Assembly (NCBI GenBank): GCA_016793635.1 | Contig: JAEUMD010000009.1 | Span: forward strand, 183,308-247,307 | DNA: 64,000 nucleotides | From: Hyphomicrobiaceae bacterium | Lineage (GTDB): Bacteria; Pseudomonadota; Alphaproteobacteria; Rhizobiales; Hyphomicrobiaceae | Direction of reading: 5' to 3' | In this document: piece after piece, positions 34,314 through 44,827 of the stretch | Layout: the number at the start of each line of letters is the position of its first letter | Numbering within the stretch: the first letter of the stretch is position 1 | Notes under the pieces: generated by a model | What the model saw: only the letters and a program-made list of their open reading frames with translations | What the model was told of the DNA's origin: nothing | Database searches by the model: none | Program-made: the position numbers and the translations under genes

Positions 34314-35678
34314 TCATGAGCTGATGTAGGCCTTGAAGTCCCGTTTCGGCTGCGGCACGTCCGAGACGAACGCTTCGAGCGCCTCCAGACCGCGCGGCAC
34401 GGGCCCGCCATAGGCCCAATCCAGCAACTCGATGGAATGCGCGATCGGAGTGTCGGTGCCGCTCGCGATCTGCATGATGCAGCCGATGTTGCCCGCGGCG
34501 ATCACGTCCGGTTTGCGACTCTTGATGTTCTTCACCTTGCGGTCGCGCAGTTCGCGCGCCAGCTCGGGCTGCATGATGTTGTACGTACCAGCCGAGCCGC
34601 AACAGATGTGCCCCTCAGGCACGTCCAACACCGTATATCCGGCCGCCAGCAGAAGCGCCTTCGGCTCGTCGGTGACGCGCTGGCCGTGCTGCAGCGAACA
34701 GGCTGAGTGATAGGCGACGCGCAGGCTCGACCAGCGTTTCGGAGGTCCGAGATCGTAGCCCGCGACGAACTCGGTCACGTCCTTGGTCAGCGCCGATACG
34801 ACCTTCGCCTTCTCCGCGTAGGCCGGATCGAGCCGCAACATGTAGCCGTAGTCCTTGACGGTCGTGCCGCAGCCGGAAGCGTTGATGACGATGGCATCGA
34901 CCGGCGCCCGCTCGATTTCGCGCGTCCAGGCGTCGACGTTGCGACGGGCCGCCGTGAGTGCCTGCTCCTCCTCGCCCATGTGATGGGTCAACGCGCCGCA
35001 GCAGCCGGCGCCATTGGCGACGACCACATCGACGCCGCGCCGTGCCAGCAGGCGGATGGTGGCGTCGTTGATCTCGGGCCGCAGCACCTGCTGCGCGCAA
35101 CCCGCCAGCATGATGACACGGGCGCGCCGCTCGCCCTGCGGCACGGCTGTGCCGGGTCCTTCGAAACGCGAGGGTGGCGGCAGCGTCGATGGCGCGATCT
35201 CGAGCATCGCTGCCAGCTCCTTGAGGCCGAGACGACGCATGATCGGGAGGAACGGGCGGCCGAGCGGTGCCGCCTTGAGCGCGAGGCGGAAACGCTTGGG
35301 ATCTGGCACGACGGCGGCAAGAAGTCGCCGCATCAGCCTATCCTTCAGGCCACGCTGGCCGGTTTCAGCGATGTGAACGCGTGCGTGATCGACGAGATGC
35401 ATGTAATCGACGCCGCCAGGACATGTGGTCATGCACGAGAGGCACGAGAGGCAGCGGTCGACGTGATGCTGGACTTCCCTGGTCGCGTCACGGCCACGCT
35501 CGAACATGTCCTTGATGAGATAGATGCGCCCGCGTGGGCTGTCGCGCTCGTCGCCCACCACAACGTAGGTGGAGCACACGGCCGTGCAGAGCCCGCAGTG
35601 TACGCAGCGCCGCAGAATGCGATCCGCCTCTGCGATGCGGGGATCAGCGAGCTGCTCGGGTGTGAAGTTCGTCTGCAT
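34314..35678 (-). CDS. glcF: Glycolate oxidase iron-sulfur subunit
   Basis: The 454-residue protein has two N-terminal [4Fe-4S] motifs (CVHCGLCTAVC at 25-35 and CLSCLSCMTTCP at about 76-87). Two CCG domains follow (GAGCCGAL and HICCGSAG), typical of the GlcF/LutA/heterodisulfide-reductase family. It takes electrons from the flavin subunits GlcD and GlcE on the cytoplasmic membrane face. It is last in glcD-glcE-glcF, 45 bp after glcE. The start MQTNFTPEQLADPRIAEADR is normal for the family. Confidence 0.95.
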   Translation of the reverse strand: MQTNFTPEQLADPRIAEADRILRRCVHCGLCTAVCSTYVVVGDERDSPRGRIYLIKDMFERGRDATREVQHHVDRCLSCLSCMTTCPGGVDYMHLVDHARVHIAETGQRGLKDRLMRRLLAAVVPDPKRFRLALKAAPLGRPFLPIMRRLGLKELAAMLEIAPSTLPPPSRFEGPGTAVPQGERRARVIMLAGCAQQVLRPEINDATIRLLARRGVDVVVANGAGCCGALTHHMGEEEQALTAARRNVDAWTREIERAPVDAIVINASGCGTTVKDYGYMLRLDPAYAEKAKVVSALTKDVTEFVAGYDLGPPKRWSSLRVAYHSACSLQHGQRVTDEPKALLLAAGYTVLDVPEGHICCGSAGTYNIMQPELARELRDRKVKNIKSRKPDVIAAGNIGCIMQIASGTDTPIAHSIELLDWAYGGPVPRGLEALEAFVSDVPQPKRDFKAYISS

Positions 35679-35723
35679 TGCGCGGTCTGTCTCTCGTGTC
35701 CTAACCCGTGCCCGTCCGACGAC

Positions 35724-36944
35724 TCAAACCCCGGCGTACATGCGTCCGGGATTGAGGATACCCTGAGGATCGAAGGCCGCCTTCAGATTTCGCGTCAGCC
35801 GTTCGAGCGTCGGCGTCTGTGGCTGGAACACATCGACGCTTGAGCGAACCTGCGGATCGGCGCGGATCAGCGTCGCATGCCCACCGTGCACCGCCACGGC
35901 ACGGCGAATATCCGACGCGCCCGCGTCGGCGCTCGCCGGAACCTCCAGCCAGACGAGGCCACCCGACCAGTCGTAGTAGGCTTCTGCCGTCATATGCCGC
36001 CGGATCGCCGCCACCACCTTCGGGCCGTTACGCGGCGAGGTGGAAATGCGCCAAAGGCAGGACGGCATATCGCTCAACACGCGAAGCTGGCGAAGCTCGC
36101 CCCAGAAGGCCAGCGTCTCGCCGTAGTCGAGTTCGATCGGAGCGCCATAGGCGCTCAAAACGTCGGCGAGGCGCTGCTTCCGGTAGGCGACCGATTGGGT
36201 GAAGTTCTCGACACGCACCGCGGTCAGCGCAGCACCTGCGGCCGCGAGCGAGGAATGACCGAGGCGACGTGAAAGGCCAGCGCTGAGGTGGGCAGCGCCC
36301 GACACCTCGTAGGGCGTGCCCATGGCCGCGCATAACAGCTCGATGGCGAACTCGTCGGGCAGCCCCGCGTAAACCAGCGTCGTCGCGGACTCCGGCCACG
36401 GCAGCACCTTGAACGTCAACTCCGTCATGACAGCGAGCGTGCCCCAGCTTCCGGCGAGACCGCGCGCGATGTCGTAGCCGGTGACGTTCTTCATCACACG
36501 CCCGCCGGACTTGAACACTTCCGAACGGCCGTTGACACCCTTGACGCCGATGAGGTGATCGCGCGCCGCGCCTGCCGTCACGCGGCGGGGACCGGAGAGA
36601 TTGGCAGCAAACACACCACCGACACTCTGCACTCCGGCGACACCGCCGGTCGCCGGCCCGAGGTCGATCGGCTCGAAGGCCAGCATCTGCCTGTTGCCGG
36701 CGAGCTCGGCCTCGATCTGGGCCAGCGGCGTGCCGGCTTGCGCGGACATGACGAGCTCCGTCGGCTCGTAAAGCTTGATGCCGCGCAACGACTGGGTGGT
36801 GATCGTCGCGGCCGTCTGCATCGGCCGCCCGACACGCGCCTTGGTCCTGTTGCCGACGATCTCGATCGGCTGATTGCGGCTGGCGAAACTGGCGATCATG
36901 CTCGCCAGCTCCCAATCCGCCGCCGGTCTCAAAGGTTCGCTCAT
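35724..36944 (-). CDS. glcE: Glycolate oxidase FAD-binding subunit GlcE
   Basis: The 406-residue protein has the short FAD_binding_4 domain of GlcE, with ELVMSAQAGTPLAQIEAELA, LAFEPIDLGPATGG, SVGGVFAANLSGPRR and KNVTGYDIARGLAGSWGTLA. It ends with TRNLKAAFDPQGILNPGRMY, the vanillyl-alcohol-oxidase-family C-terminal tail. It is an accessory flavoprotein of the three-subunit glycolate dehydrogenase. The ATG at 36944 follows GAGGGG; a longer frame to 37163 overlaps glcD and is rejected. The gap to glcD is 17 bp. Confidence 0.95.
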   Translation of the reverse strand: MSEPLRPAADWELASMIASFASRNQPIEIVGNRTKARVGRPMQTAATITTQSLRGIKLYEPTELVMSAQAGTPLAQIEAELAGNRQMLAFEPIDLGPATGGVAGVQSVGGVFAANLSGPRRVTAGAARDHLIGVKGVNGRSEVFKSGGRVMKNVTGYDIARGLAGSWGTLAVMTELTFKVLPWPESATTLVYAGLPDEFAIELLCAAMGTPYEVSGAAHLSAGLSRRLGHSSLAAAGAALTAVRVENFTQSVAYRKQRLADVLSAYGAPIELDYGETLAFWGELRQLRVLSDMPSCLWRISTSPRNGPKVVAAIRRHMTAEAYYDWSGGLVWLEVPASADAGASDIRRAVAVHGGHATLIRADPQVRSSVDVFQPQTPTLERLTRNLKAAFDPQGILNPGRMYAGV

Positions 36945-36961
36945 CGTCCCCTCGATTGAAG

Positions 36962-38413
<1,452 letters not shown>

Positions 38414-38773
38414 AGTTTCGCTCCCTCGACGACGCGATTTGCAGGCCCTCTGGTCGGGGGGCTTCTGCTGCATCCGCGTCTCGTTTTTGTGGCGGTTCTG
38501 TCGGCCACGATCATAGAGGCTGCTGCGGCTCTGTCGCTGGACAAAATCGTGCCCTGCCTCGATCGCTCTCCCCATCGCCCCGTCACCTCGACCGGCCGGC
38601 CGACGTCATGGTGCCGGGCGCCCCCTTACCTAGCTCTGATTATATACTTTTTAGAAATACTCTTATGCAGCATACCCCTTCCACTGACACACCGTCGTCG
38701 ATACAAGGGGTAATCATATGGGCAACGCACGCCCTGCACGGACACAACCGCTTAAACCAGATTCGAGCACAAC
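38414..38773. other. glcD-lysR divergent regulatory region
   Basis: This 360 bp region between glcD and the LysR gene holds an AT-rich island (about 38635-38680) in an otherwise GC-rich window. LysR-type regulators usually bind such divergent regions; no clear T-N11-A operator was assigned. The perfect -10 hexamer inside it is listed separately. Confidence 0.5.
38639..38644 (-). promoter_or_regulatory. Candidate -10 element for glcDEF
   Basis: The minus strand reads TATAAT here, a perfect -10 hexamer inside the AT-rich island. The expected -35 position is poor, which would fit an activator-dependent promoter. The leader to glcD would be about 220 nt. Confidence 0.4.
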
Positions 38774-39880
38774 ATGACCGCGATCAGCGATCTCGATATT
38801 TTCGCCCGCGTCGCACGGACTGCCAACATGTCTGCCGCCGGCCGCGAGATGGGCCTCTCGCCTGCCGTCGTTTCCAAGCGCATCAGTCTGCTCGAAGAAC
38901 GTCTCGGTGCGCGTCTCTTTCAACGCACGACGCGGCACCTCACCCTGACCGAGACGGGCGAAGGCTATTTCAAGCGCGTCGTCGACATCCTGAGCCTCAT
39001 CGAGGAAGCGGAGGACTTCGTCAGCCGCCGCAACACCCGCCCTCGCGGCGTGCTCAAGGTTACCGCGCCGACAGCCTTCAGCCGGCTTCACGTCTCTCCG
39101 TACCTGTCCGAGTTTCTGAGCCGCTTCCCGGACGTTGAAGTGGACATGCACCTGACCGACAATTTCGTCGACATCATCAGTGATGGCTTCGACGTCGCGA
39201 TCCGCATCGGCGAACTGCGTGATTCCTCCCTCGTCGCCCGCAAACTTGCGCCCGAAAACCGCGTGATGTGCGCTTCGCCGAAGTATATCGCCGAGTTTGG
39301 CGCCCCCAAGTCTCTCGCCGACCTCGAAAGCCACAACTGCCTGCTCGCCGGTGCACAGGACGTCTGGCGTCTGGAGGGACCTGAAGGACAGGTTCAGGCG
39401 CGCGTGCGCGGCAACGTGCGGTCGAACTCCGCCGAATTCATCCGTGATGCGCTGCTCGCCGGTCTCGGCATCGCGCTGCGCTCCACCTGGGAGATCGGCA
39501 CCGACCTCAAATCCGGCGCGCTCGAGGTGGTTCTGCCGAAGTATCGCGGCTCGTCATCGGTCGGCATCTTCGCGGTCTATCCGTGCCGCGAGTTCATGCC
39601 GAACAAGGTCAACGTTTTCATCGAGTATCTGGCCGAGCTCTACGGCAACCAGCTCTATTGGGAAAAGTCGCAAGCAAGGCATGGCAATGGCCACGCTGAC
39701 GGTGCGAGCGCCGCAAACAACAACTCCGGCACAACTGCTGGTGTGACGCCCGCCTGTGGGGCTGCGGTGAATGCCGCTGGCGAACCAAAACCAAATGGCA
39801 AGACTGCCGCCGCGGCCGACCAGGGCGCACGCAAGGCAGGGGGCGCCAAGGCTTCCAAACAACCGGCGCCGAGCAAGTGA
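38774..39880 (+). CDS. LysR-family transcriptional regulator
   Basis: The 368-residue protein has an N-terminal winged helix-turn-helix (DLDIFARVARTANMSAAGRE, then LSPAVVSKRISLLEERLGA). A substrate-binding domain of the CrgA/DmlR-like group spans about 90-295 (FDVAIRIGELRDSSLVARKL). The ~70-residue C-terminal tail is Ala/Gly/Asn/Lys-rich and unusual for the family. The gene is divergent from glcDEF, so control of that operon is likely but unproven. The effector is unknown. Confidence 0.9.
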   Translation: MTAISDLDIFARVARTANMSAAGREMGLSPAVVSKRISLLEERLGARLFQRTTRHLTLTETGEGYFKRVVDILSLIEEAEDFVSRRNTRPRGVLKVTAPTAFSRLHVSPYLSEFLSRFPDVEVDMHLTDNFVDIISDGFDVAIRIGELRDSSLVARKLAPENRVMCASPKYIAEFGAPKSLADLESHNCLLAGAQDVWRLEGPEGQVQARVRGNVRSNSAEFIRDALLAGLGIALRSTWEIGTDLKSGALEVVLPKYRGSSSVGIFAVYPCREFMPNKVNVFIEYLAELYGNQLYWEKSQARHGNGHADGASAANNNSGTTAGVTPACGAAVNAAGEPKPNGKTAAAADQGARKAGGAKASKQPAPSK

Positions 39881-40133
39881 GGCGTGGGGAGGGCGCGCCG
39901 AGCGCTCCAGAGCCATCCGCGGCCCGTTCGTGGTGCAGCACCTGCACCCGCCTTGCTCGCGCTTTGGCCAGATTTTTGTGCCCGTCCGACGTTTCATGTG
40001 AGGCGATTGTCAGCCGGAAACGTTCCTGTATACCTCCCAGCATAGGCCGGTGGGAAAGGTGTAGCGCCGCCGACCGCCACAACCATCGCCGCCTCGCAGT
40101 TGCAGGGCTCGCAGTGACAGGGGACGACCACCG

Positions 40134-40538
40134 ATGACCCATTCCACCCGTTGCTCTGGCTTGGCTCTCGCTCTGCTGGCTGCCGCGTCGACACTCGCCA
40201 CGTCCGGCCCTGCCAGCGCGCAGAACGTGCAGAACGGCGCCAACGCCTTCCGCAAGTGCCGGGCCTGCCACGACGTTGGCCCCAATGCGGTGAACAAGGT
40301 CGGCCCGACGCTGAACGGAATCTATGGCCGCGTCGCCGGTACGCAGCCCGGGTTCAACTACTCGGACGCGATGAAGCTCGCCGGATCGAAGAAGCTCGAG
40401 TGGAACGAGGAATCGCTGAACGGATACCTTGAGGCGCCTTCCACCTACCTGCCGAAGAACAAGATGGCGTTCAAGGGTGTGACGAGCGAGGCGGAGCGCG
40501 CCGACCTCATCGCCTATCTCAAGACGCTCAAACCCTGA
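40134..40538 (+). CDS. Class I c-type cytochrome (cytochrome c2-like)
   Basis: The 134-residue protein has a signal peptide ending PASAQ (about 30). A single haem motif CRACH (42-46) follows, with VGPTLNGIYGR and an axial Met in KNKMAFKG (111). Size and spacing fit soluble periplasmic cytochrome c2/c550-type proteins. It carries electrons between membrane complexes. Its position between the glycolate and lactate genes may be incidental. The ATG follows AGGGGAC. Confidence 0.93.
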   Translation: MTHSTRCSGLALALLAAASTLATSGPASAQNVQNGANAFRKCRACHDVGPNAVNKVGPTLNGIYGRVAGTQPGFNYSDAMKLAGSKKLEWNEESLNGYLEAPSTYLPKNKMAFKGVTSEAERADLIAYLKTLKP

Positions 40539-40656
40539 TATGACCTGACGGCACGGCATCCGGCTCGCCTGGGCTCCGCTCGAAGGCGCCAGCAAGGCGT
40601 TTGAGCCGGATGAGTTACATCCGTGACAAAAAAGCCGGCGGCGGGAGGAAGCGAGT

Positions 40657-41508
40657 ATGAGCGTGAACGCAGCAGGCGCTGCCCCGGCTCCGGGTGTACG
40701 GCCAAGCGTTGGACTGTTCGTCACCTGCCTCGTCGACGTGGTCCGCCCTTCCATCGGGTTCGCCGCGGCCCGCCTCCTCGAAGCCGCCGGTTGCGATGTG
40801 ATCGTTCCGACCCGGCAAACCTGCTGTGGCCAGCCGGCCTTCAACTCCGGCGACAGGGCCGATGCGCGTGCCATCGCAGAGCAGACGATCACCGCCTTCG
40901 AGGGCTGCGACTATGTCGTCGCCCCCTCGGGCTCGTGCGCCGGCATGCTGAAGAAGCACTATCCCGAACTGTTCGCCGACGATGCGGCCGCACACGCGAG
41001 AGCGACGGCCTTCGCCGGCCGCGTGCACGAGCTGGTCTCGTTCCTGGTCGATGTCCGGGGCATGCGCGCCATTCCGGCTGACCTGCAGGCCGCACCCGAA
41101 GGGCCGGTTACCTATCACGACAGTTGCTCGGGACTGCGCGAGCTCGGGGTGAAGGCTCAGCCGCGCCAACTGTTGACCTCGATCAAGGGCCTGGAGCTCG
41201 TCGAAATGGCAGACTCCGAAATCTGCTGCGGGTTTGGCGGCACGTTCTCGGTCAAGTTCCCCGACATCTCGAATGCGATGGTAGGGAAGAAGGCCGACAA
41301 CATCGCCGCCGCCGCACCTGCACTGGTGCTCGCCGGAGACCTCGGCTGCCTGCTCAACATCGCGGGCAAGCTGTCGCGCGAAGGGCGCGCGGTTGCGGCA
41401 CGCCACGTGGCGGAGGTCCTGGCCGGCGATCTCGCGACGCCGCCTATCGGAGCGCCCGCCGCTTCGGCGACTGCCGCTCCCCAGGGCAGTCCGTCGCGCA
41501 GGGGCTGA
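40657..41508 (+). CDS. lutA: Lactate utilisation Fe-S protein LutA (CCG domain)
   Basis: The 283-residue protein has the two CCG domains of LutA/YkgE: an opening VGLFVTCLVDVVRPSIGFAA with TCCGQPAFNSGD, and later TYHDSCSGLRELG with ICCGFGGTFSVKFP. It forms, with LutB and LutC, a cytoplasmic L-lactate oxidising complex that passes electrons through Fe-S centres. The C-terminal ~25 residues are Ala/Pro/Ser-rich. The ATG follows GGGAGGAAG. It is separated from lutB and lutC by ydcH and an oppositely oriented gene. Confidence 0.9.
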   Translation: MSVNAAGAAPAPGVRPSVGLFVTCLVDVVRPSIGFAAARLLEAAGCDVIVPTRQTCCGQPAFNSGDRADARAIAEQTITAFEGCDYVVAPSGSCAGMLKKHYPELFADDAAAHARATAFAGRVHELVSFLVDVRGMRAIPADLQAAPEGPVTYHDSCSGLRELGVKAQPRQLLTSIKGLELVEMADSEICCGFGGTFSVKFPDISNAMVGKKADNIAAAAPALVLAGDLGCLLNIAGKLSREGRAVAARHVAEVLAGDLATPPIGAPAASATAAPQGSPSRRG

Positions 41509-41624
41509 GGCGCCGCTGCGCAGGTCGCGCCCGCAAACACGTTCTGCCGGCAGGGCACCCAGCTCGCCGGACCCGCCCACCGCGTGCGCATCCGCCGCGC
41601 GCCCAACAAGGAGAAACGCGAGAC

Positions 41625-41861
41625 ATGTCGCACGTTGCCCACGAGCTTGCCGAGGAGTTCCCCGAGTTCAAGCAGAAGATCCACGATCTCAAGACCGGCA
41701 ATGCCCACTTCGCACGGCTGTTCGACGAGTATCACGACCTCAACCGCGAGGTGCATCGCATCGAGGCGGCCGGCGTCAACGTCTCCGACGAGCAATTCGA
41801 GAACCTGAAACTCGTTCGCCTGCGTCTCAAGGACGAGCTCTACGAGATGTTGAAGGAATAG
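41625..41861 (+). CDS. ydcH: YdcH family (DUF465) small protein
   Basis: The 78-residue protein MSHVAHELAEEFPEFKQKIH... is a short helical hairpin with the family pattern FARLFDEYHDLNREVHRIE and LRLKDELYEMLK. The ATG follows AAGGAGA. Its function is unknown; members are common in proteobacteria. It lies inside the split lut cluster. Confidence 0.93.
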   Translation: MSHVAHELAEEFPEFKQKIHDLKTGNAHFARLFDEYHDLNREVHRIEAAGVNVSDEQFENLKLVRLRLKDELYEMLKE

Positions 41862-42187
41862 GTTGATCGATCCGCCGGGCCGTCCCAGCACACGCGGACT
41901 TGCGCGTGGTGACTTGCCAAGACGGCCGGTGACGACGCCCGGCCGTCGTCACCTCCGCCCATCCGCACTGACGAGCCTACGCCGCTACTCGAGGCTGGCA
42001 TGCACATTGATCCGGCTCGTCTCACCCGGCCTCGTGCCAGAGCAAAGCGTCGTTTGAGTGCGACGCGCCACAGCTCGTTCAACTGCCGACTTCGTTCGAC
42101 ACGAGGCGACGCAAAGCGGCGCAGGTGATGGTCCTGCGCCGCTTCGTCGAACTCCCGTTCGAACGTCTTATGGAATTTTTCTCGACG
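41862..42187. other. Convergent intergenic region with hairpin
   Basis: About 325 bp between ydcH and the convergent PRC-barrel gene. GACGGCCGG (41921-41929) and CCGGCCGTC (41939-41947) form a 9-pair hairpin without a T-run, perhaps a weak transcription stop. No gene is seen. Confidence 0.45.
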
Positions 42188-43198
42188 TCAGTTCGCGCTC
42201 ACTCCGCCACCGGCCGATCCGCCAACGGTCGCGCCGCCCGAAAGTCCGGCACCACCGCCGGACATATTGTTCGCTGTTCCGGCGTTCCGCCCACTGGCGC
42301 CGCCCTGCACAGCTACCACGCCGCTGATCTGGCCTCCGGCTGCGCTGCCGCCATACCCGTTCGACGGCCCTTGTATCTGCTGGGGGTAGGGCGAGTGGAA
42401 GCCATAAGCGCCGTTGCCGTAAGGCGCGGCATAGGGATATGGCTGCCCGTGGTACGGCGCCCCATAACCCGGATAGGCACCCACGGGCGGATAGCCGCCA
42501 ACTGCCTGCCAATGCGGATATTGCGCCTGGAATTGGCCTGACTGCGTCTGGCTGGAGTTCGGTTGCTGCGCGTAGGGTAGCGGCTGGTTCGAAGCGGTGT
42601 TGGCCGACGGAGTCGGGGCGTACTGCGGTTGAGCCGGCTGAGCCGCCGTGCCCATGGATCGGCGCGCATCCTGATACGCGCCGCGCACCGACTCGACACC
42701 CTGCTGGTAGCCCTGCTGCAGATGTTCTGCGCCCGTGCTCGCCGCCTCGCGCACCGTCTCCGCACCCTGCATCACCTTCTGCTTTGCCGTGCCGACAGTC
42801 TGGTCGACTTTCTGACCGAGAGTCGGCTCACCGGTTTTGAACGCCGGTGCGGCGCTTAGACCGTCGCGATGCAGCGGTACCAACACTTTCTGCGTACCGT
42901 CTTGTAGCTGCTGGCGCTGGACCAGATTCATGGGAATAGCGACGTTCTTCTCGCCGACACCAAGGAAGCCGCCGACGCCTGCTACGATGGCGACGACGGA
43001 GTTATCCGTGCCGATGACGATGTCGTTCACATCCCCGAGGTTTTCGTTGCGCTGGTTGACGATCTTGGCGCCAATCAGCGCTTTCGCGGTGTACTGGCTG
43101 GGCCGCAGCGCACTCGCCGAGGCGAGAGGATCATTGTCTTGCGCCAACGCGGGCTGGGCCACGAAAATTGCCAGCGCGCACATGCTGATACGGTTCAT
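42188..43198 (-). CDS. Secreted PRC-barrel domain protein with low-complexity C-terminus
   Basis: The 336-residue protein has a signal peptide (MNRISMCALAIFVAQPALAQ) and a PRC-barrel-like domain at about 37-110 (YTAKALIGAKIVNQRNENLG, then DVNDIVIGTDNSVVAIV). An amphipathic Ala/Glu-rich helix follows (AKQKVMQGAETVREAASTG). A long Gln/Pro/Tyr/Gly-rich tail ends in Gly/Ser/Ala repeats. PRC barrels are structural folds with varied roles; rhizobial periplasmic versions are common. The ATG at 43198 follows AGGAG. The function is unknown. Confidence 0.85.
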   Translation of the reverse strand: MNRISMCALAIFVAQPALAQDNDPLASASALRPSQYTAKALIGAKIVNQRNENLGDVNDIVIGTDNSVVAIVAGVGGFLGVGEKNVAIPMNLVQRQQLQDGTQKVLVPLHRDGLSAAPAFKTGEPTLGQKVDQTVGTAKQKVMQGAETVREAASTGAEHLQQGYQQGVESVRGAYQDARRSMGTAAQPAQPQYAPTPSANTASNQPLPYAQQPNSSQTQSGQFQAQYPHWQAVGGYPPVGAYPGYGAPYHGQPYPYAAPYGNGAYGFHSPYPQQIQGPSNGYGGSAAGGQISGVVAVQGGASGRNAGTANNMSGGGAGLSGGATVGGSAGGGVSAN

Positions 43199-43399
43199 GA
43201 AGGGGCTCCTGTCGATCGGTACATGCCTCTTAGGCGTCACCCGAGTATGAATTCCCCATCGCATCAAAGGTTCCTGATGTTTGCATTCGCGCGGCAGCCC
43301 GAACACGGCTTTTTCGAAGGGGCCAACCTCTGCTCGGCTCGATCGAAGTGCCAACGTCGGCTAAGCTGCCGCTTGAAAATGCAGTAGGGCCCGCTCGCG

Positions 43400-44827
43400 A
43401 TGCACATCGAAACGCCGTTGTTCAAGCAGAACGCCCGTTCGGCGCTGCAAGACCCCCAGCTACAGCGCGCACTCGGCGGGCTACCGGGTGGCCTCGTCGC
43501 CCAACGCGCCGCCGCGCGCGATCGGCTACCCGAGTTCGAACGCTTACGCGACGCCGGCCGTGACCTGCGCAATGACACGCTCGCCATGCTCGATGTCTAT
43601 CTGGAGATGTACGAGCGAAAAGCGACCGAAGCGGGTGCCACAGTGCACTGGGCCGAGACGGCGGCGGACGCGCGCTCCATCATTCTCGATATCTGCAAGA
43701 GTGCCGGGGCACGCCTCGTGGCCAAGGGCAAGTCGATGATCTCGGAGGAGATCGGCCTCAACGCCCACCTCGAGGCGTCCGGGCTCGAAGTGGTGGAGAC
43801 GGACCTCGGCGAGTACATCCTGCAGATTCGCGGTGAGGTGCCGAGCCACATCATCGCGCCGGCCATACATCTGACGCAGGAACAGGTCGAAGCCGACTTC
43901 CGCCGCACGCACACATCACTGCCGGAGCATCGCCGTCTGGTCGAGCCGGCCGAGCTCGTCGGCGAAGCCCGGCAGGTCCTGCGCGAAAAGTTCCTCACCG
44001 CCGAGGTCGGCATCACCGGCGCCAACTTCCTGATCGCGGAAACGGGCTCGTCGGTCATCGTCACCAACGAAGGCAACGGCGACCTCACGCAGTCGCTCGC
44101 ACGTACGCACATCGTCATCGCCTCGATCGACAAGGTGCTGGCGACCCGCGAGGATCTCGCCACCGTCCTTCGCTTGCTCGCGCGCTCCGCGACCGGCCAG
44201 GAGTGCACGACCTACGCCACGCTTTCGACCGGCCCGCGTCGGCCCGGCGACGTCGACGGGCCGATCGGCTACCACGTGGTGCTGCTCGACAACGGCCGCG
44301 CGGAGCTGCTCGGCTCGCGCTTCCGCGAGGTGCTGCGCTGCATACGCTGCGGTGCCTGCATGAACCACTGCCCGGTCTACAACGCCGTCGGCGGACATGC
44401 CTATGGGTGGGTCTATCCCGGTCCGATCGGCGCGGTGCTGACGCCCGCGCTCATCGGCATCGCCAAGGGGGCCAACCTCCCGAACGCCTCGACATTCTGC
44501 GGCCGCTGCGAAGCGGTCTGCCCGATGAAGATCCCGCTGCCGGGCCTGATGCGGCACTGGCGCGAGGCGGAGTTCGAAAGCGGACAGCAGCCGGCGCGGC
44601 AACGCTATGCACTCAAGGCGTGGGCATGGCTCGCCGCGCGGCCGCGTCTCTACCACGTCGCCATGCGTTTCGCCGCCGCCGCGCTCGGTGCGGCGGGGCG
44701 GAGCAAGGGGCGCTTCCGGTGGCTGCCGCTCGCCGGCGGCTGGACCCGTCACCGCGACTTCGCCGCGCCCCAGGGGCGAACGTTCCAGCAGCTCTGGGTC
44801 GAGCATCAACGGGGAGTGCCGCAATGA
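43400..44827 (+). CDS. lutB: Lactate utilisation Fe-S oxidoreductase LutB
   Basis: The 475-residue protein has the LutB/DUF162 N-terminal domain (ARLVAKGKSMISEEIGLNAH, then GITGANFLIAETGSSVIVTNEGN). Two ferredoxin-like motifs follow: CIRCGACMNHCPVY and CGRCEAVCPMKIP. It is the iron-sulfur core subunit of the LutABC L-lactate oxidation complex. Its stop overlaps the lutC start (ATGA), implying coupled translation. The C-terminal ~90 residues carry Arg/Ala-rich sequence and may be peripheral. Confidence 0.95.
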   Translation: MHIETPLFKQNARSALQDPQLQRALGGLPGGLVAQRAAARDRLPEFERLRDAGRDLRNDTLAMLDVYLEMYERKATEAGATVHWAETAADARSIILDICKSAGARLVAKGKSMISEEIGLNAHLEASGLEVVETDLGEYILQIRGEVPSHIIAPAIHLTQEQVEADFRRTHTSLPEHRRLVEPAELVGEARQVLREKFLTAEVGITGANFLIAETGSSVIVTNEGNGDLTQSLARTHIVIASIDKVLATREDLATVLRLLARSATGQECTTYATLSTGPRRPGDVDGPIGYHVVLLDNGRAELLGSRFREVLRCIRCGACMNHCPVYNAVGGHAYGWVYPGPIGAVLTPALIGIAKGANLPNASTFCGRCEAVCPMKIPLPGLMRHWREAEFESGQQPARQRYALKAWAWLAARPRLYHVAMRFAAAALGAAGRSKGRFRWLPLAGGWTRHRDFAAPQGRTFQQLWVEHQRGVPQ

